Below are positions 22,166 through 33,741 of a stretch of DNA of 64,000 bases, one piece after another; within the stretch, counting starts at the first letter, position 1; every line of letters starts with the position of its first letter. The translations under genes and the position numbers were made by a program. Source of the DNA: Larix kaempferi (Eukaryota > Streptophyta > Pinopsida > Pinales > Pinaceae); contig BSBM01000047.1 of NCBI GenBank assembly GCA_027924585.1, forward strand, positions 25,674,501 to 25,738,500, in the 5' to 3' direction. The notes below the pieces were generated by a model that was not told where the DNA came from, did not search any database, and saw nothing but the letters and a program-made list of their open reading frames with translations.

Positions 22166-24900
22166 TAGCTTGAAAGAAGGCATGGTATGGCATTTATGAC
22201 ACTTGTTGCACTTGCGAAGCTAGGGCTTGATATAGAACAAACTAGTCATCGTAGAAATTTCGCTATAAATCCATTTCGGAGAGGTTTCAGGATTTGAAAA
22301 TATTACAGGTAGAATATAAGATCCCCATGTACCTTGTGTCCAAAGGATAGCCTCTAATTCCTTGTACTTTGTGATTTATGATTAGTACAAGTTAGGGTTT
22401 TTGCCTCTTACAGATCTTAGTCATAAATAGGTGACCTAGGAAAAAAGGTCACAACTTGGGCTAGGAAGATCCAAATGAAATTTCATAAAAAGTAACAGGT
22501 AGGGCACGGACTGTACTTTCTCAGGTATTATTTTTAGAGGCCGAAATTGAACCAGTGACACGTGGAATGTCGTACAAGTTCGCTCTCCTGTTTTATCTTA
22601 TAAACAGGTCACGTTGTGACACTTGGCATAACTCTCTGTCATAGAATCCAATTGAGGTTAGACCTATGGGGTTGGAAAGATAACAGGTCAAGATACCACA
22701 GGAAGAATTTTCAAACCCTGCAGATCTGAAATTTTGGAGTTACACCAGAAACAATTAGGTGCATATTTCTGTCAAAACATAATTGGATTTTGACCACCTT
22801 CATTCATGGCTCCGGGAATTTAGGGTTTCGGAGAATGTTGGAATTTTTGTATCGGAGACCACAGATGGATGCTCCTTATCAAAATCGAAATTTAGAGACC
22901 AAGATCAAAATTTTTGGTTGGGAAGAAGGCTGGGCTTGATCAAACCCTAGTTCGGGATTTTGATCGGAAAGGTGGAAAATTAGGGCTTCTACAAAAGTTG
23001 GAATTTCTAAAGTCTATGACCACGGATGGAAGCTCCTCAGAAAAATCAAAGTTTAGAGCTTCAGATCGAACCTTTTGGTTGGGCATAAGGGTGGGCTTTA
23101 TCAAACCCTAGTTCGGGATCCTGTCCAGAAGATACGAAAGTTTCAAAGACAATTTTGAGGGGTGAAACTTTGCAGTTTTCAAATTCTGAGTATTCTAGCT
23201 TGATCAGCTCATCAAGGCACATCTTTCCATCCTTTTAGAAGTTTGAAATTCAAAGTTTGAATTTTTAGGGTTTCCCTAACAAACCCTAATCTAGCTCCAG
23301 ATCCAGTTTCTGCAAAACAAGTGGATTGGGTTAATCCTAGAAGAGAATGGATTGGTCAACTGCATAAGTGAAGAAGTTCCTGTTTCAGAGGGAGATGAGG
23401 CTAAGACCTTACATAAGAAGATTACAAGCAATATCGATAGGTATGACTTATCTAGGTATGTTTCGAGATCTGTTCATGATTAAGTTTATGGTATGTTTGT
23501 CTTCATTAAGTTTAGTACAATCTTGATTGACTTTAGACTTGTCGTATCACCTTAATAAAATTAAGAATGCAGATATTCATTGATTAGGGTTTTGACACTT
23601 ATGATTGTACTAATGCATTGTGGTGTTGTATGAGGTTGATGTTGTCCGCTAACATGAAAGGTACATCATGTTCTAGTTCAAGAACATATGACCATGGTGA
23701 CATGAAGACAAAGATTCATCCATTGTCATGGATCACATTGAAGCTCCACTTACGAGGTATGTATAATTTGGTTCTACAATGCTTAACCTATGAGATATGC
23801 ATGTTACTAGCACAAGTCATTGAAGAGAACAAGAAGACATTATGCGGGTATGTTAGACATAACTAGCTAGCATGCTAATCTAGGTATGTTTTTCGTATAT
23901 CAAGTTAGAATCCTACCTTGTGTTAGGATCTCTTATATAAGTATACATGGTATGATTGATAATGATTATTTATGAAGTTAGAAATTTAAGTAATCAAGGG
24001 TGTATGCATATTATGTCCCTTACCTTGATTGATGATATGACTAACCAGAAGATTCCTTTGGTCAAATAAGAATATGCATGAGTAAAAGAAGCATTCCCTA
24101 AAACCTTGAATACTAATGTTTATTATTTGTGTTTGAAATGATCATGGCTATACATGTTTAAGATTATTGTGTTTTGATAGTATTGAGATTATATTAATGA
24201 ATGTATGTATGAGACCTTGAGGATAACACAATGATGATACTAGTAAGTATGCATAGTGATCGAGGATGGATATAAGTTCAAGGACAGGTAATCGAGGAAG
24301 CAAAGATCAAGAGGGAGCACACTCCAATAGTTTTTGCAAGGAAGCAAATATTGAGAGGGAGTCCACCCTACAAACCAAACAAAGATAAGTATTTGAATTG
24401 TCATTTCTTGCATATTTGTTTGTTTAAATAATATTGTTCAAGGATGTATATGCTTATGTTCCTCGACTTAGGGCGTGTATTATGCATATTAGAATAATTG
24501 CATTAATAAACAGTATACTACTAATATGCATGTGATGGGTAAGTGGCCTATGGCACTGTACAACATTCCATTGCTACTTATCTAGAATGAAACCTCTTTG
24601 ATGACATGTTGGGAGTTGTGCACACTCTTAACAATGTTCTGGTAGAGATTGGAAGGCATCTAGAAAGTTACAGGACATGGATAAATGTTGTATTGAAGCA
24701 TTGGCTAAAAGAATTGCATGACTGTATGACATATTTCTTTATGTGTAAGAATTTGTTCTAAAAACTATGAGAAGTTTCTAATCATGCAATTTAACTTGCT
24801 TTTGTAGGAACGATCGTATACGAGCACCTACAAAAGAAGGACTACAACATTTGTTTCAGCAACAAAGTTATCTATAAAAGATATTGAATATATTGAAGTT
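22166..24900 (+). other. Element D 5' internal region without recognisable gag
   Basis: About 2.7 kb lies between the primer site and the first reverse-transcriptase remnant. Short open frames exist, but none resembles gag, protease or integrase. A tandem duplication of about 160 bp sits at 22838-23130 (both copies include TTGGAATTT and CAAACCCTAGTTCGGGAT). The region may be a long leader plus unrecognisable decayed gag. Confidence 0.6.
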
Positions 24901-24924
24901 CCCGGGATCCGGGAAGAATGCCAT

Positions 24925-25050
24925 GATCCGTTGATCATGAAGAATAATGTTTGGAAAGTGATCCCAAGACTTGAAGGGAAGTCTGTTGTGACTTCCAAAG
25001 TGGATCTATGAGATCAAGCATGCTGTAGAAGGAAGCATAGAGAAATACAA
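24925..25050 (+). pseudogene. Element D reverse transcriptase, N-terminal fragment
   Basis: Two short frames give the start of Copia reverse transcriptase: Ile-Met-Lys-Asn-Asn-Val-Trp, Pro-Arg-Leu-Glu-Gly-Lys-Ser-Val-Val and, after a frameshift near 25005, Glu-Ile-Lys-His-Ala-x-x-Gly-Ser-Ile-Glu-Lys-Tyr-Lys-Ala. The similarity stops at about 25047, where the conserved Arg-Phe-Val-Ala-Lys-Gly should follow. The catalytic part is missing, so no enzyme could be made. Confidence 0.7.
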
Positions 25051-25169
25051 AGCAAGTGATGAAATGGAAGATACACCAGATGGATGTCAAGACAGATTTC
25101 TTGCTTCAGATTGATGATACTTCGAGGAAGAAGTGATGGGACACATTTGTAGGAGCCATTCCAAGCATG

Positions 25170-25560
25170 GTGAGAGGAGGATCCTTCCCATGGTTGTGGA
25201 TGTAAGCGTTGTGTGATGAGCATTACGACGATGCTCCAATTACTGCTTTGTATATGCATCATGTTGGATGCTTATTATGATCAGTTGGATCATGTGTATG
25301 TATATGCATCATGTTGGATGCTTGTTATGATTAGTTGTATCATGTGTATGTATATGCATCGTGTTGGATGCTTGTTATGATCAGTTTGATCATGTATATG
25401 TATATGCATCATGTTGGATGCTTGTTATGATTAGTTGGATCATGTATATGTATATGTATCAGGTGGATACATGGTATGATCAAGTAGATCATGTATGATG
25501 ATATGTATCAGGTAGATACTTGGTATGCATTAGGTGGATGCACAGTATGATTAGGATGAT
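25170..25560 (+). repeat. Tandem repeats inside element D (about 61-bp unit)
   Basis: From 25249 onward a unit of about 61 bp containing GTATATGCATCATGTTGGATGC repeats four to five times and then degrades into GTATCAGGTGGATAC variants. Just before it, at 25170-25205, lies one copy related to the CCCATGGTCGTTGATGTAAG unit that forms the array downstream of RNase H. These repeats occupy the place where the middle of reverse transcriptase should be. Confidence 0.8.
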
Positions 25561-25638
25561 CATGGATGACGAGCTTCAGGATGTTGCTCTAGATGATCTA
25601 CATCAGGATGATGCTGTGGTGATGATCAGGATGATCAT

Positions 25639-26328
25639 GTGATGATGTATCGTCAGATGATTGGGTCCTTGATGTACCTGACAAATATGAGACCAGATAT
25701 CTGCTTTGTGGTGAACACCTTGAGCAAGTATTTGAAAGATCCGAGAAATGTTCACCTGATAGTTGCAAAGCATATTCTGAGGTACCTGAAGGGTACAGTT
25801 GACTATGGGCTCAAGTATGAGGCGAATCAAAAGTTTGACCTGGAGGGTTATGTTGATTCGGATTGGGCAGGCAGTGCCATTGATCGAAAGAGCACTTCAG
25901 GGTGTTGCTTCAATATGGGATCCGGTATGATCTCTTGGTTTAGCAGGAAGCACTCCTATGTGGCACTGAGTACAACCGAAGCAGAGTATGTTGCAGCTTG
26001 TTCGGCCAGTTGTGAGGCAGTGTGGCTTAGGAAGCTATTATCTGATTTGTTTGATCTCCAACTGACTGCTACTTCTATATATTGCGACAACCAGAGTCGT
26101 GTGAAGTTTTTGGAGAACCCAGTGTTCCATGACAAGTCGAAGCACATTGAGATCAAGTATCACTATATCAGGGATATGGTGCAGAGAGAAGCATTGAAGC
26201 TCCTGTATATTGCGACAGACGAGCAGATAGCTGATGTGTTGACTAAGCCGCTTGCTAGAGTGAAGTTTGAATACTTCAGAGGGAGACTTGGTGTACTTCA
26301 GATCAAGATGCTTTCCAAGGGGAAGTGA
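25639..26328 (+). pseudogene. Element D reverse transcriptase C-terminus and RNase H
   Basis: A 229-residue open frame begins in the last part of Copia reverse transcriptase (Tyr-Arg-Gln-Met-Ile-Gly-Ser-Leu-Met-Tyr-Leu-Thr-x-x-Arg-Pro-Asp-Ile). It continues through Arg-Tyr-Leu-Lys-Gly-Thr and RNase H: Asp-Ser-Asp-Trp-Ala-Gly, Ser-Thr-Ser-Gly, Leu-Ser-Thr-Thr-Glu-Ala-Glu-Tyr-Val-Ala, Cys-Asp-Asn-Gln-Ser, His-Ile-Glu-Ile-Lys-Tyr-His and Asp-Val-Leu-Thr-Lys-Pro-Leu. This piece is well preserved and ends at the normal place before the 3' region. It lacks the YVDD half of the enzyme, so it cannot polymerise. Confidence 0.88.
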
Positions 26329-26339
26329 TGAGTCGAGAG

Positions 26340-26945
26340 ACATAGATGCACACGAGCCGTTCCGACGTGGTGGTAGGTTAGTCCTCCCATGGTCGTTGAT
26401 GTAAGTTCTGGGCCATTCTCACATAGTGGTAGGTTAGTCCTCCTATGGTGCAGATGTAAGGGTTGGGCCATTCTCACATGTTGGTAGGTTAGTCCTCCCA
26501 TGGTGAGTTGTAAGGGCTGGATGGGCTTTTCCGACATGGTGGTAGGTTAGTCCTCCCATGGTCGTTGATGTAATTGCCAAGCTTTTCAGACATGGTGGTA
26601 GGTTAGTCCTCCCATGGTCGTTGATGTAATTGCTGAGCCATTCTGACATGGTGGTAGGTTCGTCCTCCCATGGTCGTTGATGTAAGTGTTGTGAGCCTTT
26701 CACAAATGGTAATAGGTTGGTCCTCCCATGCTGGTGAGTGTGAGTGCTATGTGTGTGCATTTGGGTTGTGCTTCATGGACGATGATGATGATCTAAAGAC
26801 GATGATGTGACATGATGGTACACAGGTTTTGCAGAGGCATATGGTCCGCCTTGAGATGCTCTTACAGGTTTTGCAGAGGTAGTGTAATCAGTCCTGGAGA
26901 TCTTGCAGGTTTTGCAGAGGCAATGTAATCAGTTCTGAGGTGTAC
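26340..26945 (+). repeat. Tandem repeats between pol and 3' LTR of element D
   Basis: Seven copies of a unit of about 57 bp built on GGTGGTAGGTTAGTCCTCCC plus ATGGTCGTTGATGTAAG run from 26360 to 26745. At 26820-26945 a second repeat, CAGGTTTTGCAGAGGCA, occurs three times about 50-55 bp apart. Reverse-strand open frames here are reading of the repeat and not genes. Confidence 0.85.
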
Positions 26946-27370
26946 CTACTTGATGGCCTACTCGCTGAGATGACATCATCAGTATGATCATGAGTATTAA
27001 GATGATACTCTGTGGCCATGGACAAGTTGTATAGTTGCATGTAAAAGATCCGGGGAGATCCGATAGGTTGAGCAGTATGCTCGTAATCAGTCCTGGGATG
27101 CTCTTTCGAGGTTTTGGCTTAATGCACATAATCAATCCTGAGGATTCCACAGTATAGCCAGTGATGATGAAGACCTACAGGTGGTGGGCCTACATCCAGT
27201 ATGAAAAAGGACTAGTTCTGTAGAACTTCCTATGACGAGTAGATGAGAGATTGATTGAGATAGCAGCAGCAGTGATGATGACGATGATTCGATGATGATG
27301 ATTCAATGACGATGATCCAGAGAAGAAGACTTGTGCTAGAATAAATGTGTCTAGAAATACCTTCCTAGTT

Positions 27371-27379
27371 AAGAGGGAG
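27371..27379 (+). other. Polypurine tract of element D
   Basis: AAGAGGGAG directly precedes the 3' LTR, the usual position and composition for the plus-strand primer. Confidence 0.8.
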
Positions 27380-28022
27380 TGTTGATGTATTTGTAACTTC
27401 GGAATGTATTTCACATATGTATATTGTATTCCTATACAGATGTTATTATTCCTCTATACGGAAGTGTTTGTATTCATATAGAGATGTTATTATTCCTCTA
27501 TACAGAAGTGTCGTCATTTATATTGTAAGTGTCATAACTTATACTTGATGGGTTATTAGACCACCTTGTTGGGGTCGGCCCTGTATAAGTCATGTGGGTT
27601 AAAGGGTTATTAGACCACCCTATTGGGGGTCGGCCCTATCAGCATTATGTTATGTGGTTAATTTAAGGCCGACCTAGTAAAGGTTATTAGGCAAGTCTTG
27701 AGTCAAGTATAAATAGAGTGCGGGAGACACTCTATTTGATCATTCTATTTATCTCTCACACACTCATTGGAGAGTGGCGCACTTGTAGAGGAGGAGAAGC
27801 TGCTGTTAGGAGGACTATCTCTTGTACTTGGGTTGTATCATTGCTCTATCTATCTCTGAGGAAGTTGCGGGGTTTTTCACCTTCTTGGTTTTCCCTGGTG
27901 AAACTCTGTGTCTCTTGTGTGCTTGCATTATTGTTTCCATGTTTGATATGCTATAGATATGTTGCACATGTTATTATCTCAGTTAAGATCCTATATCAGA
28001 TTGAAATTCTGAAAAACTAACA
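27380..28022 (+). repeat. 3' LTR of element D
   Basis: 643-bp partner of 21513-22153, with the TATAAATAG box at 27708-27716. It ends ACTAACA and is followed at once by the CCACA target duplication. Confidence 0.93.
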
Positions 28023-28027
28023 CCACA

Positions 28028-28823
28028 CTTGATTTACAATCTTAGAGACTTCCTCTTCCTTAACCGAAGAGGAGTTGAATTTAAAAGGAATAGGGTTGCC
28101 ATTCTCAAGAGTCAAGAATTATAACAAAACGGGATTATGGTCTGAAACAGAATAAGGTAAAATACTTGAAGAAGGAATACTACTTTTTAACATGAAATGA
28201 TTACTTACCAAAATTCTATCGAGCCTTGCAGCAATGTGACTGGGGCTGACTCTTCTGTTGTTCCATGTAAATAATCCTTTTTTCGGTTTGACATCTATGA
28301 GGTTCCAAGATGTTTTCATCTCCTCAAGCATCTCCCCAAAGGGGTCTCTGATCTTCGAGCCGTCCCTTCTTTCAGAACAAGATATGGTGACATTAAAATC
28401 TCTGGCAACAATACTTCATTGGTACAGATTGCTCATTCTAAGTCCATCTAAGGAGCTCCAAAAATCTTGTTTCTTATGATGGAGTATTGAGCCATAAATA
28501 TTTCATATTCTAATTTTTTCATTCTCCTCTGGGTCCTCTAATTCCACCATCATCCAATTAGAGATTTTCCATTCGGTAGTGAGGGAAAACCTCCTCTTAT
28601 CCCACAAAGTCATAATGCCTCTTGAATTTCCATTCACTGCTGCTGATCTTCTTTCATCGTTTTCACACATTTTCTTCGTTACCTCCTTTCTATCTTCCTT
28701 GCTCATCTTTGTCTCTTGGACAAGAATGATGGAGATCTTTTCACTTCTAATCATTCTCCTTATTACTTCTTCCTTTAATTTACTTCCCAATCCTCTACAA
28801 TTCCATGAGACAACTTTAATCAT
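28028..28823 (-). pseudogene. L1-like LINE ORF2, endonuclease part
   Basis: Starting at the ATG complementary to 28821-28823, the minus strand encodes an apurinic-type endonuclease: Val-Val-Ser-Trp-Asn-Cys-Arg-Gly-Leu-Gly at residues 4-13, Gln-Glu-Thr-Lys about residue 37, and further on (28119-28331) Phe-Thr-Trp-Asn-Asn-Arg, Arg-Leu-Asp-Arg and Ser-Asp-His-Asn-Pro. Such enzymes nick target DNA for LINE insertion. A break between 28331 and 28503 interrupts the frame. The gene continues at 21512 after removing element D. No ORF1 is visible upstream of 28823. Confidence 0.85.
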
Positions 28824-31224
28824 TTATTGGGATTACACAAACTATATGTTATTCATTCATCGACTACAAATTATCCATGCATCAACTATCAATTATTTTT
28901 TATATTATCTTTTTATAATAATTTATTTCAAATTTGGAACTACCGCCATAAAATCAATCTTGATAGTATACTTATCTATCTAGGAAAAGCATATACACTA
29001 GTCCACCCTAAATTCTAAGATATAAACACCTATCAAGCGAAATGGCCTCAAGTCCAGGATTTCTAATGCTAAGAATTCCTTCCAAACGATTAGAACAACT
29101 ATTAGTATTGCAGTCTTGTAAATAGCTCCCTTCAGTCCAGGTAGAGACTTTAAGCACTCCACCACGCATCGCCTCACAAAAAGTGCACCTTAGCTCCATA
29201 ATTTTGCGCAAAGGTGTCAGGTTCGAATCCAGTGAGCCAACATCCCCCCAGGTAGGTTGCATGAGACAGATTAGGTTGAAACAGAAATGGGGTGAGGTTC
29301 GAAGAACATGAATGACAAGAAACCCGGGCGAAGGGCGAAAGGTAATCTGTCAAAGCTCATGAAATTTATCTTTGGCAGTCATGGAGAAGTAGAAGGAAAT
29401 TATGAGGCAAGCAATGGTGGTTGTCCTATAGAAGAGGGCTGTAGGTCGCCCTACCCTATGCTTGGTCAGCTAAAATGATACACATCCAGGTCATATGATG
29501 CTAAAATTGGAGTTAATTAACTGGACAACAACCATTCATGGCTCCATCGCATTCGCTGTCAAAGAATGTTAGGATTGCGGGTTTACAAGTTGAGAGAGTT
29601 GTTTTCAATGCGAGCAATTCCGAGGGTAATGAAATTTGTAGGAAAGATGTTAATGGGGATGGTGGGGCAGTACATACTATGATCATTTCCAACCGGAAGA
29701 CATTACAATGACTTTTAGTCTAAGGGTTTGGATTTCTAAAAGCAGGATAGACATGCTTAGAAGCAGTGGTGCGTCCTGATGAAAATGGGTTTCTATTGGA
29801 ATCTAGTGTTTTTTATTTTGCAAAATATGTAATTTAATGTATTTTAATGACGATTTTGATAATAAAAATTGATTCAACATTGAAAATAATTTATTTATGA
29901 AATTTATAATTATATTATAAGCAATTGAGAAACTACTACTTCCATTTTTTTTTTCTATTTCTATTTATTATATTAAATTAAACTTTTGTAAATTTTGATG
30001 AAAATGGATGTTAGAGAGATAAAAGTAATTTTTATAAATTTTAATCAAAAGGGACGTTAGGGAGAGGTTAAATTATGTAAAAATAATGACTATTACATGT
30101 TTTTAATTTATATAAATATTATATTTTTCAAATCTTTTAAAAACTTTTAATTTGACCAAAATTTTGATAGAAAAATATTAATTTATTAAAAATTTCCAAT
30201 CTCTAATATTTTTTAAAAAAATATTAGAGTAACATAGTTTTATGAAATGTAGAATATAATATAATTTTTTATAGATAAATTAATAATGAAAAAATATTAA
30301 TCTTTTTAATATTTAATATTTAAAATAAATAAATCAACAAATATTAAGTAATTAAAATATTTAAATTACAAAACTCTTTTGATTTAAGAGAGTTTGGCTA
30401 TTTAATTATGGACCTTTTTCCACATTCAAGTTCATTAAGCATGTTACCGAACTACCCCATTTATAACATAGCAAATATTATGCTTGATAAACAAATCTAT
30501 TAAAATTCTTAATTATAATTTTTTTTTCACGATAGAGGTCACTTAACATACTACCATTTACAACAAATTTAATAAAACTCTGTTAACTCTTTTATTAGTC
30601 TCTGCCGAGGCAAGGCTATACTTTCTATGGGAAGCCAAAGCTCTTTGACTTTGTATAAACATTTTTGATTTTTTATGTGGTTTGTTATAATATTTTCTAA
30701 TGTTTTGAAAATTAGCTTATTAAGCTAAATTTTCTGGAAATTGAAAATATATATTCTATTTAAAAAAAAAGAAAAAGAGATTTTTTCATTGGTGAAAGAT
30801 GCCCAAGATTTGGCATAAATGCATGCAGGAGGATTTAAATTTTTAAAAGCTAAAAATAATTAAAAAAAAGAAAATTGTAGAATTTTACACATCAACTAGT
30901 CAAGTCTGCTCCGCTATGCCATGTCTCCCTCCTGGCCCACTTGGAGCTTTGCTGCTTATCGCCTCGACGATTTTGTTGAACACTCCTTCCCAATTACCAC
31001 GTAGTCCAACCCTCATGGCCCACTCAACCTTGTCACTTGTGCTCGTTGCCACATGGCCTCTTAGCATCTCACTCTGCTCTCTTGGCTACCGTTGTCCCAT
31101 TTCTTGTCTAGTGGAAACACTACTGCATTTCTTCAAAGAGTTGTTGATCAGGTTATTTGATGACCCTTGGCTTCATCTAAGTTAGTGATGGTGTTTTCCC
31201 TTTTCTTGGGTATTTGATTACTAA
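28824..31224. other. AT-rich intergenic DNA, no supported gene
   Basis: 28830-29290 includes an isolated GGTTCGAATCC (29219-29229), like a tRNA or SINE B box, but no cloverleaf. 29780-30900 is very AT-rich with many A/T runs. 30905-31180 is a GC-richer patch with an 89-codon open frame that shows no family signature. Confidence 0.6.
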
Positions 31225-31497
31225 TTGTTCTCTAGAAAAAATAGGTTATGGAGCATACTATGGTTCTTTGCAGTGATCATACTCCTAGGTAGTGGTTCAT
31301 TGGGTTTAGTTCCAGCGAGAACAACAAATAAGGTGGCGGCCATGAACGAGATGGTGATGAAGCAGAGCTCTATGGGAGGCAAGCAGTTACAACATCATCG
31401 CCATGTCTTTAGAAATCTTTCCTTCACTGCTGCATCTGTCAGAATGACCCACAATGAACATGGAATTCCTCGGAGCTTAGAAATCCCCAGTGAATGA
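31225..31497 (+). CDS. Hypothetical small protein, 90 aa, possible signal peptide
   Basis: The open frame begins with a basic start (Met-Phe-Ser-Arg-Lys-Asn-Arg), followed by a hydrophobic stretch of about 18 residues and small residues at about 27-31, as in a secretory signal. The remainder is basic and His-rich and ends Gly-Ile-Pro-Arg-Ser-Leu-Glu-Ile-Pro-Ser-Glu. Size and layout resemble precursors of plant signalling peptides. The C-terminus does not match CLE, IDA, CEP, RGF or CIF motifs as I know them. It ends 187 bp before the receptor-kinase pseudogene on the same strand. It could equally be a chance ORF or a gene fragment. Confidence 0.3.
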   Translation: MFSRKNRLWSILWFFAVIILLGSGSLGLVPARTTNKVAAMNEMVMKQSSMGGKQLQHHRHVFRNLSFTAASVRMTHNEHGIPRSLEIPSE

Positions 31498-31624
31498 GAC
31501 AAACCAATTTGCTCAAAATCTCATTTTGAATTCTAAAAACCATTTGGGTTTCTAATACAACGGAATAAACAAAAACCCATATCATCAAAATGCCATCTTG
31601 AATCCAAAAACCTTTCAGGTCTGC

Positions 31625-31676
31625 AATCGTTTAAATCTCATCTTGAATCCAAAAACCTTTCAGGCCTACAAGGGAC
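31625..31676. repeat. Short tandem duplication upstream of the RLK start
   Basis: CTTGAATCCAAAAACCTTTCAGG occurs near 31598 and again near 31643, about 45 bp apart. It may be a local duplication in the leader of the receptor-kinase pseudogene. Confidence 0.6.
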
Positions 31677-31683
31677 ACCTTGT

Positions 31684-32801
31684 TATGAATCATCGAAGCT
31701 TGATATGGTGGTGTATGGTGTTTTCTCTTGTGTTTGCAGTAGTGGCCAATGTGGTTTCTCAGAGCGATCAGAGGACGATGGAGGTTCTAGGTGGAACACA
31801 ATTGATCGAGATTTCTGTAAATGGTATGGAGTTTACTGTAACTCTAATAGAACAATAGAAATGCTTGAAATTTCTCATTTAGGCTTAACTAGGAACTTTT
31901 ATGCTCTAATTGCATTAAAGGCTCTTACATGGTTGGACCTCTCCTTGAATGGTCTTTCCGGTAGAATCCCTTCGTTTTTATTCCAAATGCAGGTCCTGCA
32001 GTGTCTAGATTTGAGTGCAAACCATTTCAGTGGCACGATACCTTCTGAAATTGGTAATATGAGAAGCCTTTCCTATTTCAACTTGTGGAGTAATTACCTA
32101 ACTAGGAGTATTCCTCCCGAGCTTTCATCCATTAAAGGACTTAAGATTTTAAATATGAACATGAATGGCTTAAGTGGTGGGATTCCAGAGGAATTTCACC
32201 GTCTAGAGCCTCTACAGGAGCTTCAGCTCCCTGTAAACCATTTGACCTGTCCTATTCCAACATGGATCAACAAGTTGACTAGCCTTGAGATCTTCACAAC
32301 ATACAAGAATTTGTTCAATGGCTTGATACCGCAAAATATTGTATTGAATTCCAACCTGGAAGTGCTCAATCTTCATTCAAATAATATTGTAGGAAGAATT
32401 CTCGAGAGCATTTTTGCATCTGGGCGACTTCAAGTTCTTATTTTGACTATGAATAGTTTAGATGGTAGGTAGCCTTTTTCCATCTGTAGGAAAATGTAGA
32501 GGTTTGTCCAATCTTGGCATATGAATCAATAAGCTTACCTGAAGCATACCTCCAGAAATTGGCAATGTTAGTAGTCTCACATATTTTGCAGCCAATGAGA
32601 ATTCTATCTCTGGAAATCTTGTTCCAAAGTTCACCCACTGCAGTAATCTCAGTCTTCTTAGTTTGGCCTCAAACAAGATTACTGGAAGCATACCTTCTGA
32701 GATTGGATCACTCTTGAATCTGTAAGAATTAATTGTGTCTGGTAATAGTCTGAATGGAGACATTCCAAAGGCACTCTCTTAAGTGTAAAAATCTCAGTAA
32801 G
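31684..32801 (+). pseudogene. PXC3-like: LRR receptor-like kinase pseudogene (PXC3-like), 5' part
   Basis: The reading starts at ATG 31684 with a hydrophobic signal peptide and Val-Val-Ser-Gln-Ser-Asp. After a frameshift near 31790 it gives the pre-LRR motif Asp-Phe-Cys-Lys-Trp-Tyr-Gly-Val-Tyr-Cys, followed by about ten leucine-rich repeats (Leu-Asp-Leu-Ser-x-Asn-x-x-x-Gly-x-Ile-Pro). Order and wording match Arabidopsis At2g41820 (PXC3), a plasma-membrane LRR kinase related to the vascular receptor PXY/TDR. A second frameshift near 32465 and stops near 32522, 32540 and 32724 break the frame. The part ends in Cys-Lys-Asn-Leu-Ser-Lys at 32801, where a 12.7-kb interval separates it from the 3' part. 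Confidence 0.85.
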
Positions 32802-33741
32802 GTGTGAGTGCAAGCTAATGAGGGTCACTTTTGGCGCGTTAGATGCAATAGAAAATTGAAAAATCAGGCATCCCTCATCTTACTTAGATTTTTTGAGATA
32901 CTTACACAAGAATCACGTTTCCAAATATATAAATTTTGTGTATCGAAAATTTACATAACAATGTCAAATTTCATCTTTTCTAACAGTCACTTTTTATTTT
33001 TTTGGGAAAATGATACTTGGTATATGTTTTTGTGGGTGCAGCCTCTAAGTGCCTAAATGATGGTTTCAAGCTACAAAAATTGGTAGACATGTAGAGAACA
33101 AGTAGCACTAGTGCAACACTATTTTTCCAAAATTACATGTTTAATTTTTATTTATTTTTAATTATCTAAGTGATCAAACCTAGAGAACGGTACGTCAAGA
33201 ATGGGTGCAGCATGTCAAGGTCTTAATGCAATGATTTCAACATGGATTTTTTACAGCATGTAGAGGTTGGTTTCTACTAGTGCAACATACAATTTTTTTT
33301 AAATGGTTGTGAAATGGAAAAGTTACGAAATAAACACTAACATCATGTTTTTTTATTTAAGGAGTGATGATACAAGAAAATTAAGAAAAAAATAGAAAAA
33401 AATAATAATTTTTGTTTTAAAATTACATATTTGGAATCTGCATAAAAAATGCTATCTATGTCTAAAATTTCGTAAAAAATGGTTGTGTCTGTCATGCTGT
33501 AAAGAGTGGTGGAATATAGACATATTGACAAAATGGAGGAAATGCCCAATTAGCTATGGTTTACCATATTCCATAGCACAGGGTTGGTAACTCCGAACCA
33601 CCACATAGGATTATGGATCACATGCGGGTGCATGAGAAGGCGTGTTTTAGGCGCTAAGGAACACTCATGCGTTATGTTTAAAGTCAAAATTTTATTCCTG
33701 CGCTTGGTGTCAACAAAAACTCTCTAGCATTTTGTTTCTCT

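Larger units (their letters stand above)
21513..28022 (+). mobile_element. Element D, internally deleted Copia retrotransposon
   Basis: The LTRs at 21513-22153 and 27380-28022 start TGTTGATGTATTTG and end TTAACA or CTAACA. They are flanked by a perfect target duplication CCACA (21508-21512 and 28023-28027). A perfect tRNA-Met primer site and a purine tract are in place. Inside, gag, protease and integrase are not recognisable and reverse transcriptase is broken into two pieces. Tandem repeats fill much of the rest. D is inserted into the LINE between its endonuclease and reverse transcriptase parts. Confidence 0.93.

Noticed and set aside
25249-25560. Regular direct repeats that could suggest a CRISPR array
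   Set aside because: The units are contiguous tandem repeats of about 61 bp without unique spacers, inside a plant retrotransposon.
26298-26760. Reverse-strand ORFs with repeating Gly-Gly-Leu-Thr-Tyr motifs
   Set aside because: They are the complement of the 57-bp non-coding tandem array. The protein periodicity only reflects the DNA repeat.
29190-29240. A tRNA gene around the GGTTCGAATCC sequence
   Set aside because: No acceptor or anticodon stem can be formed around the B-box-like sequence.
30916-31185. 89-codon hydrophobic ORF in a GC-richer patch
   Set aside because: No homologous motif, atypical composition (Leu/Ser/Pro), and no supporting signals.
31441-31497. C-terminus of the 90-aa ORF as a CLE peptide
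   Set aside because: The CLE core with Pro-x-Gly-Pro-x-Pro is absent. Only proximity to a PXY-related receptor suggested it.
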